Part shown: one piece after another, positions 1 to 10,818 of the stretch | Layout of the letters: each line of letters begins with the position of its first letter | Position numbering within the stretch: position 1 is the stretch's first letter | DNA from: Pistacia vera | Lineage: Eukaryota; Streptophyta; Magnoliopsida; Sapindales; Anacardiaceae | Assembly (NCBI RefSeq): GCF_008641045.1 | Contig: NW_022196368.1 | Span: forward strand, 31,054 to 95,053 | Reading direction: 5' to 3' | DNA: 64,000 nt | Program-made: the position numbers and the translations under genes | Notes under the pieces: generated by a model | What the model saw: the letters and a program-made list of their open reading frames with translations, nothing else | Databases searched by the model: none | Told to the model about the DNA's origin: nothing

Positions 1-505
1 AATTGGATTTGAGCAACAATTCAATTCCACTATGGCCACAGATTTACGGTCATTACCATTGTTCGAATTACTTAGCGAGATAAATTCTCCTATACCCAAG
101 AGTGATTAATAATATATCAATCCACCATAGCCAAGGTGTACTTCTCAATGTAGTCAACCACTACTTTATTGATAACCCTAAATAGGATTACGTTAGACTA
201 GTGTCAAGCTATAGTACCGATATTTACACACAGTGCTTTGGTGATCTCAAGTCTAAGGATCATATGAACCATCATCCGTTAGAGGATATATTCCATAGAC
301 ATTGGGGTTACCATCTATATGGAATCCTCTGGTGGGTCTGTCTAGTGAACTCGCCTATGGAAAGCACCCATGTGTTGCACCAGGTTGTTAACAATTCACC
401 TTGACAAGTGAGATCAGTCACTGCTTTTCGACAGGGTTGTGCACCACTATGATAGCCTTACCGTATTATTTGTGTCCTTATTTAGAATAATACTGGGGCT
501 ACTAA
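1..505 (-). repeat. Family A copia LTR fragment
   Basis: This stretch matches, on the minus strand, the middle of the roughly 1.8-kb LTR that recurs through the window. Shared blocks include GAGCAACAACTCAATCCCAC-like, GGAATCCTCTGGTGGGTC and GACAAGTGAGATCAGTCACTG-like segments in the same order as in the complete LTRs at 20430-22239 and 45537-47361. The left end runs off the window and the right end stops after the GAATAATACTGGGGCTAC block, so neither LTR terminus is present. It carries no gene. Confidence 0.85.
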
Positions 506-1849
506 TTAGTTAGATAATAGTTTACGATGTGGTCATCATCAAATTCCATAGCCTAGGGCCAGATTACTCATATGCTAAAAGAAATACCTTTCATTTGGTG
601 ATTAATATACTTTAGTGAATCACTTCATCCTTGATGTTTCCACTTTTAATGAAAAGTGTTATTGACATTTTTGTTTTATAAAACCCTTTATTATTTTTCT
701 CACTTTTGCCCTTACTTTTTTTCCTTTTTCCTTTCTCCTTTCTCCTATTATATTTCTTTTTTCTTTTTTCCCCCCTCTTCTTCCTCCTTTCTAACAATCA
801 ATAATGGCCTGAAGGGCATACTCCAAGGCTAAATTTGGCCTCTATTGATTGCTTGGAAGCCTAATATAGCCTCTATAATGCCATAAGGCTACATCTTGCC
901 TCTCAGTGTTGATAAAGTCAAATTGGAGTGGTTGTTGAGAGAGCCTTAATTGGCGTTGCTACAAGGCCTCCACTATACTTGTGCTTGTTGTGACTTTATT
1001 GTAGCCTCAAGTGGTTGTAGCCCGATTGTGGAAGCTCTACAATAATGCCAAGAGCTGTTGGAGGCATTCGAGCCAATGTCATCACTTTTTGCCATGGTGG
1101 AGGGTGTTCCAAAATATTGTGATGGGGGGTTCTTCATAATTTTACAATAAATTGAAAAGGGCAAAACAAACATTTTACAATCTAACTCAATAACAAGATT
1201 CAACGAAATTGGGATTAAGGTTGTAGTTGTTATATGTCTGGTGGCTTATTATAAATCAACAAAGATATGGGGGTTTCTAAATTCCTTGAAAATTTGCTCA
1301 TGTAGGCGAAATTGTGGCCAGGTTCTCTTGGAAGTTGAACTAATTAATAGATTATTGATCAAATTAGACATAGGGTTAACTATTTTAAAACAATTTTTGA
1401 CACAAATTCATAGCCATTTATTTAATGTAATCTAACGGAATTGGAAGAGAAGATAGAGTTATTTAATTTTTATTGCCAACCAAGCAATGTTTAAGCCATT
1501 AGATTATTATGAATCAATGATCATGAATTTGTATCAAAAATTTATATTAGACTTATATAAATAATTAATCTCGTATTTCTTACCATAAGTGGACGCCTAA
1601 AGAGTTTAAAGAGCACATAAAAGACTAAATTCTTAATAATTAAGCTACAAATGACGTACATTATACAAATGCATTAAAAAAAAAAAAAAAAAAAGTGGTT
1701 TAAATCACAAATTTTCTTAACTTGAATACTTCTTTCTTAATTTCCTTTGAAAGCAAGAAATTTAAACCAAAACTCTTTTATATAATTATATTTAATATGG
1801 TGTGAGTAGGGTTGACAAAATTTTATGTTAGAAATAAAAATAGTTTCCT
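506..1849. other. Unassigned AT-rich DNA, no gene seen
   Basis: No recognisable protein, RNA gene or known repeat was found. A pyrimidine-rich tract lies at about 700-790; the lysine/arginine-rich reading frame opposite it is a composition artefact. Three imperfect copies of a roughly 30-base motif built on GGCT...GCCTCT occur at about 820-925. A run of 19 A at 1676-1694 could be the tail of an old retroposon, but no body was recognised in front of it. Confidence 0.5.
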
Positions 1850-2829
1850 GATGGCTATCGGGAATGATATACCGAACTTGCAGTTGGTAAAGACTTGATT
1901 ATCCAAGTGCTTCTCCATGAAGGACTTAGGAGAAGTAGCCTACATCCTCGGAGTAAAGATCTACCATGATAGATCATGTAGGTTGCTTGGCCTAAGTTAG
2001 AGTACATATATTGACAAGGTACTAAAGAGATTCAGTATAGAAGAATCCAAGAAGGGATTTCTTCCGATGTCACATGGTGTCTATCTCTCTAAGGATATGT
2101 GTCCTAAAACACATGATGAGAGAGATAGAATGAAGAGGATCCCATATGCATCAACAATTGGATCCATCATGTATGCCATATTATGTACTCGGATTGATGT
2201 CTCATATGCATTAAGCACTTGTAGTAGATATCAATTGGATCTAGGTGAGCATCATTGGATAGTTGTCAAGAACATCCTTAAGTACCTGAAAAGGACTAAG
2301 GATAGGTTCTTAGTTTATGGAGGGGAAGATGAACTCACTGCAAGAGGATACAATGATGCTAGTTTCCCAACAGACAATGATGATTATTGCTCACAATTTG
2401 GGTTTGTATTTTGGGTCAATGGAGGTGCAGTGAGCTGGAAGAGCTCCAAGCAAAGCACTGTAGCGGATTCTACAATGGAAGCTGAGTATATCGCATTATC
2501 CGATGCAGCCAAATAGGCGATTTGGATCAAGAAGTTCATCACTGAACTTGGTGTGGTCTCCACTATTGTTGATGTAATAGAAGTTTATTGTGACAAGAAT
2601 GGAGCAATAGCTCAAGTAAAGGAACCACAATCTCACCAGAAGTCTAAACACATACTTAGGCATTTTCATCTCATCAGGGAAATGGTTAAGAAGAAAGATC
2701 TGTGAATTAGTAAAGTGCATACTAATGACAATCTCGCCGATCCACTGAAGAAGCCTCTGTCGCAGCAAAAATATGAAAAATACTGAAGGTTATTCGTTAT
2801 TAAATACATGAATGATTGACTATAGTGCA
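1850..2829 (+). pseudogene. Copia pol remnant (RT end and RNase H)
   Basis: This is the C-terminal part of a Ty1/copia polyprotein of family A, which copies element RNA into DNA. It begins inside reverse transcriptase just after the active site (GNDIPNLQ) and runs through the RNase H region, with SWKSSKQSTVADSTMEAEY, the tract DNLADPL and the final KPLSQQKYEK. In-frame stops occur at 2514-2516 (after SDAAK) and 2703-2705 (after KKKDL), and the 5' two thirds of the element are missing. It is followed by a polypurine tract and an LTR start, so it is the 3' end of one inserted element. Angela/Tork-like placement rests on motif similarity only. Confidence 0.9.
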
Positions 2830-2839
2830 AGTGGGAGAT
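2830..2839 (+). promoter_or_regulatory. Polypurine tract of truncated copia element
   Basis: The purine-rich AGTGGGAGAT block sits directly before the LTR start TGTTAAAG, in the same place as in the complete element at 45528-45536. It would prime plus-strand DNA synthesis. Confidence 0.8.
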
Positions 2840-3279
2840 TGTTAAAGTAGGTGCCCTAGAGCCAATCCTATTTAGTAAATTGACTTTTTGTAATCATGTT
2901 TTATTATCAATAATGACATCTATCTATATCATGTGATCAGATTATACTCGTATAAGAAAATGATATATGTCCTTAGGATGGTAGAACATGACGAGGGTAT
3001 CAAGTGTTTGAAATCTCGATAGTGAAAACCCTATGAGCACATATGGTGGCCATTCTAGAAACGTCCATAGCCCCAATATTATCCTGACTTAGGGCACAGA
3101 TAATACTGCAAATCTATCATAGTATTGGATGACCCTGTTGAGAGGCAGTGACAGATCTCACTTGTCAAGGTTGTTTGGTGACAACTTGGTGTAACACATA
3201 AGTGTTTGCTGTAGGTAAGTACCAGACCGGCCCACCAGAGGATTTCACATAAATGGTTACCCTAGTGTTTGTGGAACAA
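2840..3279 (+). repeat. Family A 3' LTR, 5' portion
   Basis: The LTR starts with TGTTAAAGTAGGTGCCCTAG right after the polypurine tract and follows the family consensus for about 440 bases, ending after the GGTTACCCTAGTGTTTGTGG block. The promoter-side three quarters of the LTR are missing. It is the 3' LTR of the pol remnant just upstream. Confidence 0.85.
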
Positions 3280-3323
3280 AAAAACTATTGTAAATGAAAA
3301 TAAAGTAAATAGGAACCGTTAAA

Positions 3324-3527
3324 CAAACTATCACTAGGTGGCTTGATAGTAAAAAAGCAAAGGAGTCCAACATGGATTCTTGAGATCGAGTCCCCACAAG
3401 CCCCAATAGGGGTGACCATTGATGGGATTTACCTGATCGTCAATTTTAAGGCCTTAAAAGATTAATTGAGATGCGTATAAACTGGCCTAAACACCTTCGG
3501 TCAACAAAAAAAAAAAAAAAAAAAAAA
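3324..3527 (+). mobile_element. tRNA-derived SINE with poly(A) tail
   Basis: A body of about 180 bases ends in a run of 22 A (3506-3527). A B-box-like GATCGAGTCCC lies about 65 bases from the start and an A-box-like GGTGGCTTGATAGT near the start, as expected for a pol III SINE promoter inherited from a tRNA. The end (CTGGCCTAAACACCTTCGG then A-tail) resembles a widespread eudicot SINE type whose 3' end reads like CTGGCCCGGACACC. The 8-base repeat CCGTTAAA at 3316-3323 and 3530-3537 is the target-site duplication, so both ends are defined. Family naming would need a database match. Confidence 0.8.
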
Positions 3528-3537
3528 GCCCGTTAAA

Positions 3538-3831
3538 TAAAGACTTTTGAAAATAAATTGGATATCTTACAAGTTGTGGTTGTACACATAACATACATGA
3601 TAAGCGAAAAATTAAAATGTCATTCCCCTTATCATTAGTGAAGGGTAAGAGAACCCATAATTTAATTTATTATTATTATTTATTTAATTTTTAAAGTCCA
3701 CCCTGTCAAGAAAACTCTCTCTTTCTCACTCTTCTTTGTCTTTCTTTCTTTCTTTTTTCTTTGTTAAGAAAATCTGTTCCAAGAAAGAGAAAGAGAGAGT
3801 TTTTGCTTCAACTTTACCTCCCATTCCCAAA
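3538..3831 (+). other. Upstream region of broken LEA-2 gene
   Basis: This stretch lies between the SINE and the first ATG of the LEA-2-like exon. It ends in a pyrimidine-rich then GA-rich segment (about 3716-3805), which resembles a plant 5' untranslated leader. No core promoter element could be assigned with confidence. Confidence 0.35.
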
Positions 3832-4474
3832 ATGCCAACACAAACAGCTCAACAAAATGGTTTATCATCCTTACTACCCTACGACGTTGTCTTCCTCCTC
3901 TTCTTCAGCCTCCTGAAAAGGTTGTTGCTGTTGCCTCTTCCTCCTCTTCTCCTTCATCGCTCTTCTAATCCTAGATGTTGTTTTAATCATAATCCTGGCC
4001 ATTAAACCGAAGAAGCCTCAGTTTGATCTTCAGCAAGTTGGAGTTCAGTACATAGGCATCTCCGCACCCAATCCCACCTCCCTGGACACCGCTGCTGTCA
4101 CTGCTACCAACACTATCTCCACTCAAACGGCATCGCTTTCCCTCACAATTCACATGCTCTTCACCGCCGTTAACCCAAACAAAGTGGGCATCAAGTACGG
4201 GGAGTCCAAGTTCACGGTACTGTATCGTGGGATTCCCTTGGGTAAAGCTTTGGTACCAGGGTTTTATCGAGAGGCTCATAGTGTGAGAAATGTGGAGGCC
4301 ACCATCGCCGTTGATCGGGCCAACTTGTTGCAGGCGGATGCTGCTAATTTAATCAAAGACACCTCTTTGAATGATCGTGTGGAGTTGAGGGTTTTAGGTG
4401 ATGTTGGCGCTAAGATCTGCATCTTGAACTTCGATTCTCCTGGCGTTCAGGTAAAATTGTTGTTTCAAATCTAG
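3832..4474 (+). pseudogene. NDR1/HIN1-like (LEA-2) gene, broken exon 1
   Basis: Two adjacent frames together encode the N-terminal part of a LEA-2/NDR1-HIN1-like protein. These are small plant membrane-anchored proteins, some of them stress- or defence-related. Frame 1 gives MPTQTAQQNG from 3832. The rest reads in frame 2: a serine-rich stretch, a cysteine cluster KGCCCC, one membrane segment (LFLLFSFIALLILDVVLI), then KPKKPQFDLQQVGVQY and the LEA-2 beta domain with VNPNKVGIKYGE and FYREAHSV. Two lesions break it: an apparent extra base near 3861-3863, and TGA at 3914-3916 just before the cysteine cluster. The exon should end at CAG before GTAAAA at 4451; reading through reaches a stop at 4472-4474. 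A second exon was not recognised downstream. Family assignment is firm; loss of function is inferred from the two lesions. Confidence 0.82.
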
Positions 4475-5624
4475 AGTTTTGAAAGATAGAATTTGTGGTT
4501 TAGATTCAGATTATGTTAGCTTTATTTATTTATTTTTATCTTTGTTTGCGTTTTGGGTTTAGAGAAAATTGTATCAGAGGAGCCCATTAAGTATTGTCCC
4601 TATTCTCATTTTGCTTTTTGGTAAACTTAGGGAAGAAGGCCATTTTTTTCTTCTTTGGATACTTTTTCCGTTTTCTTTACTTGCTTTTCTCATTTTGCCC
4701 CTCTTCATTTCTCTTATACTTTTCTATGCCCACTTAATTTATTTTATTCTTTCCAATAGAGTTTTAGTATTAACTTATCTGTTTTGTTTGGAAAGTATTA
4801 ATTACCTTACTTTGATAAGGGTGTTTTAATACATTTTGAATAAAGGGGTATTTTTTTTACAGTATGCAATTAACAAAACTCCATCCATGTACTTCAAAAC
4901 TTTTCAATCAAATTCAGAGCATGAATATATTGACTTATTGCTATTCATTATTGAGAAATATTTGGAATTATCCTATTAGTGTAACTGTCACTTGCTCGTA
5001 TTGCACATTTATAAAATCTATGGCAATTGCTGAATGGGGATGAGCGATGGTTTTCAGAAGTTTCCTCACCAGAAAGAAGTAGCTTGGTGTAGTTTTCTTT
5101 GGGTTTTTATGTAAAGTTTGGTGGCATTTGTGTTGGCATTATTTTGTTTTTGGTAATGCTAATTAAGTCCTACTTTTTAGTCTTAAAAAGCATCAAGTGA
5201 AAAGAAGGCAAATTAAAGGTCGTGTTTACTTTAATAACGATGCTAGTAATAGCTTTATTTTTACGCTCTTTTTATACAAACCACTACCAATAGCCTCAAT
5301 GTTAAGTTGAGGGAGATATTTTCCATTAATTCCTTGATTAATTAATTTATTTTCATTCTTTCTATTATCAAATATCCTTCAATTTATTTGTTATGTAAAT
5401 TGTTGTAAATAGTTTATACACACACACACACGTTTGGACAAAGACGCATTCTTATACAATCTTATCTAAAGACTCATTTAAAGATGTCAAATTGATCTCC
5501 ACGCTCAAGCCACCCATATAAGGCATTTTTAAGATTTGGTATATGGGTTTTATTTTCCGAGTTTTTCATAGGTTGAGAGAAAAAAAAAAATTTGGTCATT
5601 TGAGGAGGAAAAAAGTATTAGTTG
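4475..5624. other. Probable intron and downstream DNA, no gene
   Basis: AT-rich sequence follows the candidate splice donor at 4451. I looked for the C-terminal LEA-2 exon and found nothing convincing. TTTTCAG at about 5053 is a possible acceptor, but the peptide after it does not look like the family. A short AC repeat lies at 5418-5431. From about 5625 copia coding sequence begins, so the gene's 3' end may have been displaced or deleted by insertion. Confidence 0.45.
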
Positions 5625-6046
5625 GGTTTCTCAGCCATGTCAATTTTGGCTGGAACATTTGTTTTAATGAATCCGTAAAGGAATTTGGGTTTATACAAAA
5701 CAAAGATGAGCCTTGTGTATACAAGAAAATCAGTGGAGCACAATGGCATTCCTAGTGTTGTATGTCGATGACATATTGATCATTGGGAATGATATACCAA
5801 ACTTACAAATGGTAAATACTTGGTTATGCAAGTGGTTCTCCTTGAAGGACTTAGGGGAAACAACCTACATCCTCGATACAAAGATCTATCATGATAGATC
5901 TTGTAGGTTGTTGGGCCTAAGTCAAAGTACATACATTGACAAAGTACTGAAAAGAATCGGTATAGAAGATTCTAAGGATATGTGCCCTAAAACACAAGAG
6001 GAGAGAGATAGGATTGGGGTATTCCTTATGCTTTGGCAACAGGATC
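5625..6046 (+). pseudogene. Copia pol remnant, RT part (before solo LTR)
   Basis: This is reverse transcriptase of a family A copia element. It begins in the region with WNICFNESVKEFGF and continues through the catalytic YVDD at 5761-5772 and on to SRLLGLSQSTYIDKVL-like sequence and EERDRIGV. The frame changes between about 5755 and 5713 (overlapping frames) and again near 6010, so it is not functional. It stops at GGATC 6042-6046, where a gypsy-type solo LTR is inserted, and resumes at 7443. The 5' part of the element (gag, protease, integrase) is absent. Confidence 0.9.
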
Positions 6047-7442
6047 TGATGCGTTGTTACTACAACATGCAATATAGCAAGTGCACTAGTCGCACAAAGT
6101 AATAAAGTGATGAGTAAGTATCGTTCCCACAGGGATTGGTTGCTAAGCATTGATTTTCCTATTTGTTTTCAAGTTAGAGAAACCGAAAGTGTTTGGATTT
6201 ATGGGAGAATCTAAAACTAAACTGTAAGCAAAATCTACTATGTAATTCAAGAACTAATTAATGAAAGTAAGATTAAAGCCAGAGTAATATTAAGTAAAGC
6301 AAACGGTTAGGGTTTTGACTTTATTAGGACTTTATGGATTAATTCTACAAATTATGCTACTTCTACACTCACATGCATTGATTGCAAATCGAATTCCCTA
6401 AGTTGTAAAACATACATTCTCAGGCTATGAATTCCTACTTTTCCCTATTAAACTTCCGCACCCAACAAATTGAGGATTAATAGATCCAAGTTCATTAAGC
6501 TAATGGAATCCTAGATTGATTTCATTGATTCTCAAACCTATCTCTAGCGTTCAATACAACAATGGTGATTACCCAAGAAGCTCAACATGATTCATTTCTC
6601 AATCTCATCATGTTCAACAAATAAATCAATAAAAAAATCAGAATAATCACACAATCCCTGCAATAGAATGTAAAAGCAACAATAATCTATTTATTAACCA
6701 TAGAAATCCGAATTACATCAAAACCCTAACCCAAAGTGAGTTAGTTCATAACGAAATTAACACAAATCGCAAGAAAAATAGTAAATACAGCAGTCAACAT
6801 GTTGAAACAAAGAGAAAAGAGTAAAGATCTCCCCTAATTGATGAATCCACAAGGTTAAATCTCAAATCTTCTCTTCCTTTCTCCCAAAATATCAAAGCTG
6901 CTTTAAAACCAGACGAAAACGAGACGAACCCCTCTCAAAATGGCAAGGGTTTTTTTAAATAGTCTGCCCAAAAACCTAAAAAACTTTCCTAAAATAAAAC
7001 TATGCGTTTTGAAGAAAACTAAAAATCGCAGACTTCGTGCGGCGAAGAATAAACTTCGCCACGGCAATGAATTCTCGAGGGTTTATCGCCGCTGTGAAGA
7101 AAGAACTTCGCCGCGGTGAAACTTGCTGAACAATTCTGAAATTACGGAATTGCCCTCCACTTGCTTCCTTGCTTGAATCTTCGATCTTCGATCTTCAATG
7201 CTTTCCAATGGGAACAAGCTTCATAGTGCTTCAAATCCGTTTAAGAACTTCTCTGAATTCTGAGATTCGCTCGCTTCTGGGTCCAGGAACTCGATTTTGC
7301 TCATTATTTGCTCAAGGTGCACATTTTGGCCTGAAACATAAAACATGTGAAATTAAGTTGCAATTCAGGCAAAACGACATAAGAAGTATCCAAAATCCGA
7401 CCAAAAAAGCCTAAATAAAATAGTATAATCCTTGGATTATCA
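6047..7442 (-). mobile_element. Gypsy-type solo LTR in copia pol
   Basis: A 1396-base insertion with ends TGATGCGTTG...GGATTATCA interrupts copia pol. It is flanked by a perfect 5-base duplication GGATC (6042-6046 and 7443-7447). The TG...CA ends, 5-base TSD and lack of coding sequence identify a solo LTR. Its ends and internal layout resemble the LTRs at 29775-31462 and 36898-38140, the second of which follows a Ty3/gypsy integrase, so a gypsy origin is inferred. Minus orientation is assigned by comparison with 36898, which starts TGATGAGTGC. A GC-rich patch at 7020-7110 holds repeated CTTCGCCgCGG-like motifs. Confidence 0.88.
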
Positions 7443-8107
7443 GGATCCATAATGTAAGCCATGCTATGTACTAGGATTGATGTCCCATATGCCTTGAGCA
7501 TTTGTAGTAGATATCAATCAGATCTAGGTGAAACACACTGTATAGCAGTCAAGAGCATCCTTAAGTACCTTAAGAGGACTAAGGATATGTTCTTGGTCTA
7601 TGAAGGAGAAGATGATCTCACTGTAAGAGGATATAGTGATGCCAGTTTTCAAACTGACAAGTATGACTATCAATCGTAGTTAGGTTACGTGTTATGTCTT
7701 AATGGGGCTACAATGAGCTAGAAAAGTTTAAAACAAAGCACTGTAGCGGAATCTACAATGGAAGTCGAGTACATCACATTGGGTGATGTGGCCAAAGAAG
7801 CTGTTTGGATCAATAAGTTTGTGATTGAACTAGAAGTGGTTATGAGCATTGTTGATCCAGTTGTGCTTTACTATGACAACAATGGTGCCATAGCTTAGGC
7901 TAAAGAACCACGATCTCACCAAAGATCCAAGCACAGACTCCGATGATACTATCTCATAAGAGAGATCGTGAAGAGAGATGACGTACAAATTGACAGAGTG
8001 CCTACTGATGATAACATCGCGACCCACTTACTCAAGCTCTATCATAGTAGAAGCATGATAGGCACATAGCATCATATGGGATCAAGCGTATGAATGATTG
8101 GCTATAG
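7443..8107 (+). pseudogene. Copia pol remnant, RNase H part (after solo LTR)
   Basis: This continues the reverse transcriptase fragment ending at 6046. The text around the TSD rejoins as the family's SIMYAMLCTRIDV region (here mutated) followed by YALSICSRYQSDLGETH and the RNase H motifs KQSTVAESTMEVEY and YYDNNGAIA. Several in-frame stops occur, at 7677-7679, about 7720 and about 7898. It ends at CTATAG (8107), just before the position where the polypurine tract should be; there a minus-strand LTR begins. Before the solo-LTR insertion the two halves were one gene. Confidence 0.9.
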
Positions 8108-9948
8108 TGTTAGTTGCTAGTGGGGTTTATGCAATAGAAATACAAATAAAACTCCTAAAACAACAACATGAACCCAAGAAAACATATACCCAATTTACGT
8201 TATTTTGTATAAAATAAAAATTCAGAATTATACCTGTGTTTGGAGGCTCCTCTAATTGATGTGAATTGCTTCCACTCTAAGATAGGAATGAACTCTCGGT
8301 ATCCACACAAAGACAAGATTATAATCGCCAAGGGGTTTAATGTGCTAGCAAACCCGCAAGGATCAAGAATAAAAGTTGCAGATTTTTTTCTTTCTCTTTT
8401 ATGGAGAGAAAGCGTGTGAGAGAGAAGAGTGGCTAGTGTTTTCTTTTGCAAATCACAACATTACTTTTTATTTTAAGTTGCCTTTAATTAGGCAACCAAA
8501 TACAAACCCTAATCTAGATAGGAATAACCATTAAGTTTATTCCATAGCTAGAATAGCAAGTCCCATTACCAAACAAGGTAATACTCCACATGGCATTTTA
8601 TTTAAATTCAAATATGAATTTCATATATATATATATATTATCTTCACTAATATTAATATCATCAAATATTAATATTAAATAATACATAACATTTAAATAT
8701 ATTAATATCTATTTAAATATATGAAATACTAATAATAATATATAACATTTAAATATATGAATATATATTAATATCTATTTAAACCATATATTTAAATAAA
8801 TAATCTCATTAGTTTTAATTTCCATATGAAATTAAATATAGGCAATGACCTTAGTAAATTTAATTTTATTGTGAGATTACCAAAATGCCCTTTCATCTCA
8901 AAAGATGAAAATACCCTTCTCTCTTATTTATTCTTAATCAGTCTTTTATTTATGCAATCCGAAGGCTCCTCATCATCTCGGTAATGAGTAGTTTCGTGAC
9001 TGACACCAAACAATCGTCTCACTAAACACAGACTAAGATTGACCTCTAGCAAGGTATCATGGCCACCCCATAGATTCGGATTTAGCAAAATAGCTACCTA
9101 TCAATGATATGGTTACTGTGCAATCAAATCCTTTCATCATCTGTTATCTCGTCAAGGCCGAGGTACAAAAATAGTGTCAACCTCAGATACCTTTGATATC
9201 TTTGTATTCAATTTTCAGACCAATGACTGGAATAATAAATTGGATTGAGCAACAACTCAATCCCACTGTGGCCACAGATTTAGTGTCATTGCCATTTACT
9301 GAATTGTGTAGTGAGATAACTTCATTCGTACTCGAGAGTGATGAATCCTTTGTCTATCCACCATAGTCTTGATGCACTTCTCGATGTAGCCAATCACTAT
9401 CGTTCTGATGGTCTTGAATAGAACTATGTTAGGCTAGTGTCAGACTACACCAATTGGTGCAGAAGGCACTCTGGTGATTTCAAGTCTAAGGATCACAAGC
9501 ACCACCATCCATTAAAGGATTTATTCCATAGACACTGGGGTTACCATCGATATGGAATCCTCTGGTGGGTCTGTCTAGTGAACTTGCCTACAACAAGCAC
9601 CCATGTGTTGCACCAGATTGTTAGCAAACAACCTTGACAAGTGAGATTAGTCATTGTCTTTCGTCAGGATCGTTTAACACTATGATAGTCTTACCGTATT
9701 ATCTGTGTCCTTGGTTAGAATAATACTAGGGCTACAGACATTTCTAGAATGGCCACCATATGTGATCACTATCAAGATTTGAAATACTTGATACCCTCAT
9801 CACAGCTCTACCACCCTAAGGGCATATATCAATACAATTATGATTTACACGATATATATAAGAAAATGCCTTTTTGTTGATAAATAAATATTATTACAAA
9901 GAGCCAATATTACAATAATTGATTGGCTCTATGACATCTACTCTAACA
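8108..9948 (-). repeat. Family A solo LTR (tail type II)
   Basis: A full-length LTR on the minus strand: TGTTAGTTGCTAG at the left and CATCTACTCTAACA at the right. It has neither a PBS beside its left end nor a polypurine tract beside its right end, so it is a solo LTR. Flanking 5-mers TATAG and TAACA do not match, and the flanks belong to different elements (family A RNase H on the left, SIRE-like integrase on the right). This suggests formation or later change by recombination between copies. The promoter-side tail matches 33370-34022 plus 35851-35936, not the tail of the complete elements. Confidence 0.85.
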
Positions 9949-10252
9949 TAACATGCCTAGATATTTTTGGGCCAAAGCAATTAATACTTCTTGCTATATC
10001 ACTAATAGAGCTATGATTAGGCATATCCTCAAGAAAACTCCCTATGAGTTATTCAAAGGGAAAAAGCCAAATGTTGCATATTTTCATCTTTTTGGTTGCA
10101 AATGTTTTGTGCTTAACAATGGTAAGGACAACATTGGAAGATTCGATGAAGCACTTTTCCTTGGTTATTCTTCTCTTTCAAAAGCATATAGTCTTCAACA
10201 AAAGAACCCTCTTAGTTGAAGAGTTTATACATGTGCTATTTGATGGCCCCAT
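9949..10252 (+). pseudogene. SIRE-like copia integrase fragment
   Basis: This encodes the C-terminal integrase region of a copia polyprotein: PRYFWAKAINTSCYITNRA, KKTPYELFKGKKPN, FGCKCFVLNNGKDN, then FLGYS and, after a frame change near 10190, FNKRTLLVEE. The motif wording is like SIRE-lineage elements and fits the reverse transcriptase fragment at 31463-32206. Both ends are cut by family A LTR pieces, so only about 100 residues remain. It is not functional. Confidence 0.85.
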
Positions 10253-10818
10253 AGATTTAAGGTTGTTGCCTTTTATCGAATATGTCATTGAAATAATTTC
10301 TCCTATACCCAAGAGTGATGAATCATTTGTCGACCCACCATAGCCATAGTATACTTCTCAATGTAGCCAATCACTACCACACTGATAACCCTAAATAAGA
10401 TTACGTTTGGATAGTGTCAAACTACACCAATGTTTACACACGACGCTTTGGTGATCTGAAGTCTAAAGATCACATGCACCACTATCCATTAGACGATGAT
10501 TACATAGTCACTAGGGTTACCATCTATATGGAATCCTCTATATGGGCCTATCTAGTGAACTTATCAATAACAAGCACCCATGCGTCGCACCACGTTGTCA
10601 CCAAACAACTTTGATATGCGAGATTTGTCACTACCTTTTGAAAGGGTCGTTCAATGCTATGATAGCCTTACTATATTATCTATTCTCTAACTCAGAATAA
10701 TACCTAGGTTATGGACGTTTCTAGAATGGCCACCAAATTTGCTCATAAGGATCTCACAATCAAGACTTATAACTGCTTGATTCCACAGTCATGGTTCCAC
10801 CACTCTAAGGACATATAT
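10253..10818 (-). repeat. Family A LTR fragment
   Basis: Minus-strand LTR sequence running from the TTTCTCCTATACCCAAGAGT block to the CTCTAAGGACATATATAT block. Both LTR ends are missing. It abuts a plus-strand LTR at about 10819, producing an inverted junction. Confidence 0.82.

Noticed and set aside
612..797. Lysine/arginine-rich 61-residue protein on the minus strand
   Set aside because: It is the complement of a pyrimidine-rich tract; composition alone explains it.
3983..4279. 98-residue minus-strand protein
   Set aside because: It is antisense to the LEA-2 exon, whose own frame is clearly the coding one.
4569..4829. Hydrophobic 86-residue membrane protein
   Set aside because: T-rich intron-like DNA naturally encodes Leu/Phe/Ile runs; no start context or family.
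5053..5110. Second exon of the LEA-2 gene after TTTTCAG
   Set aside because: The peptide after the candidate acceptor does not resemble the C-terminal part of LEA-2 proteins.
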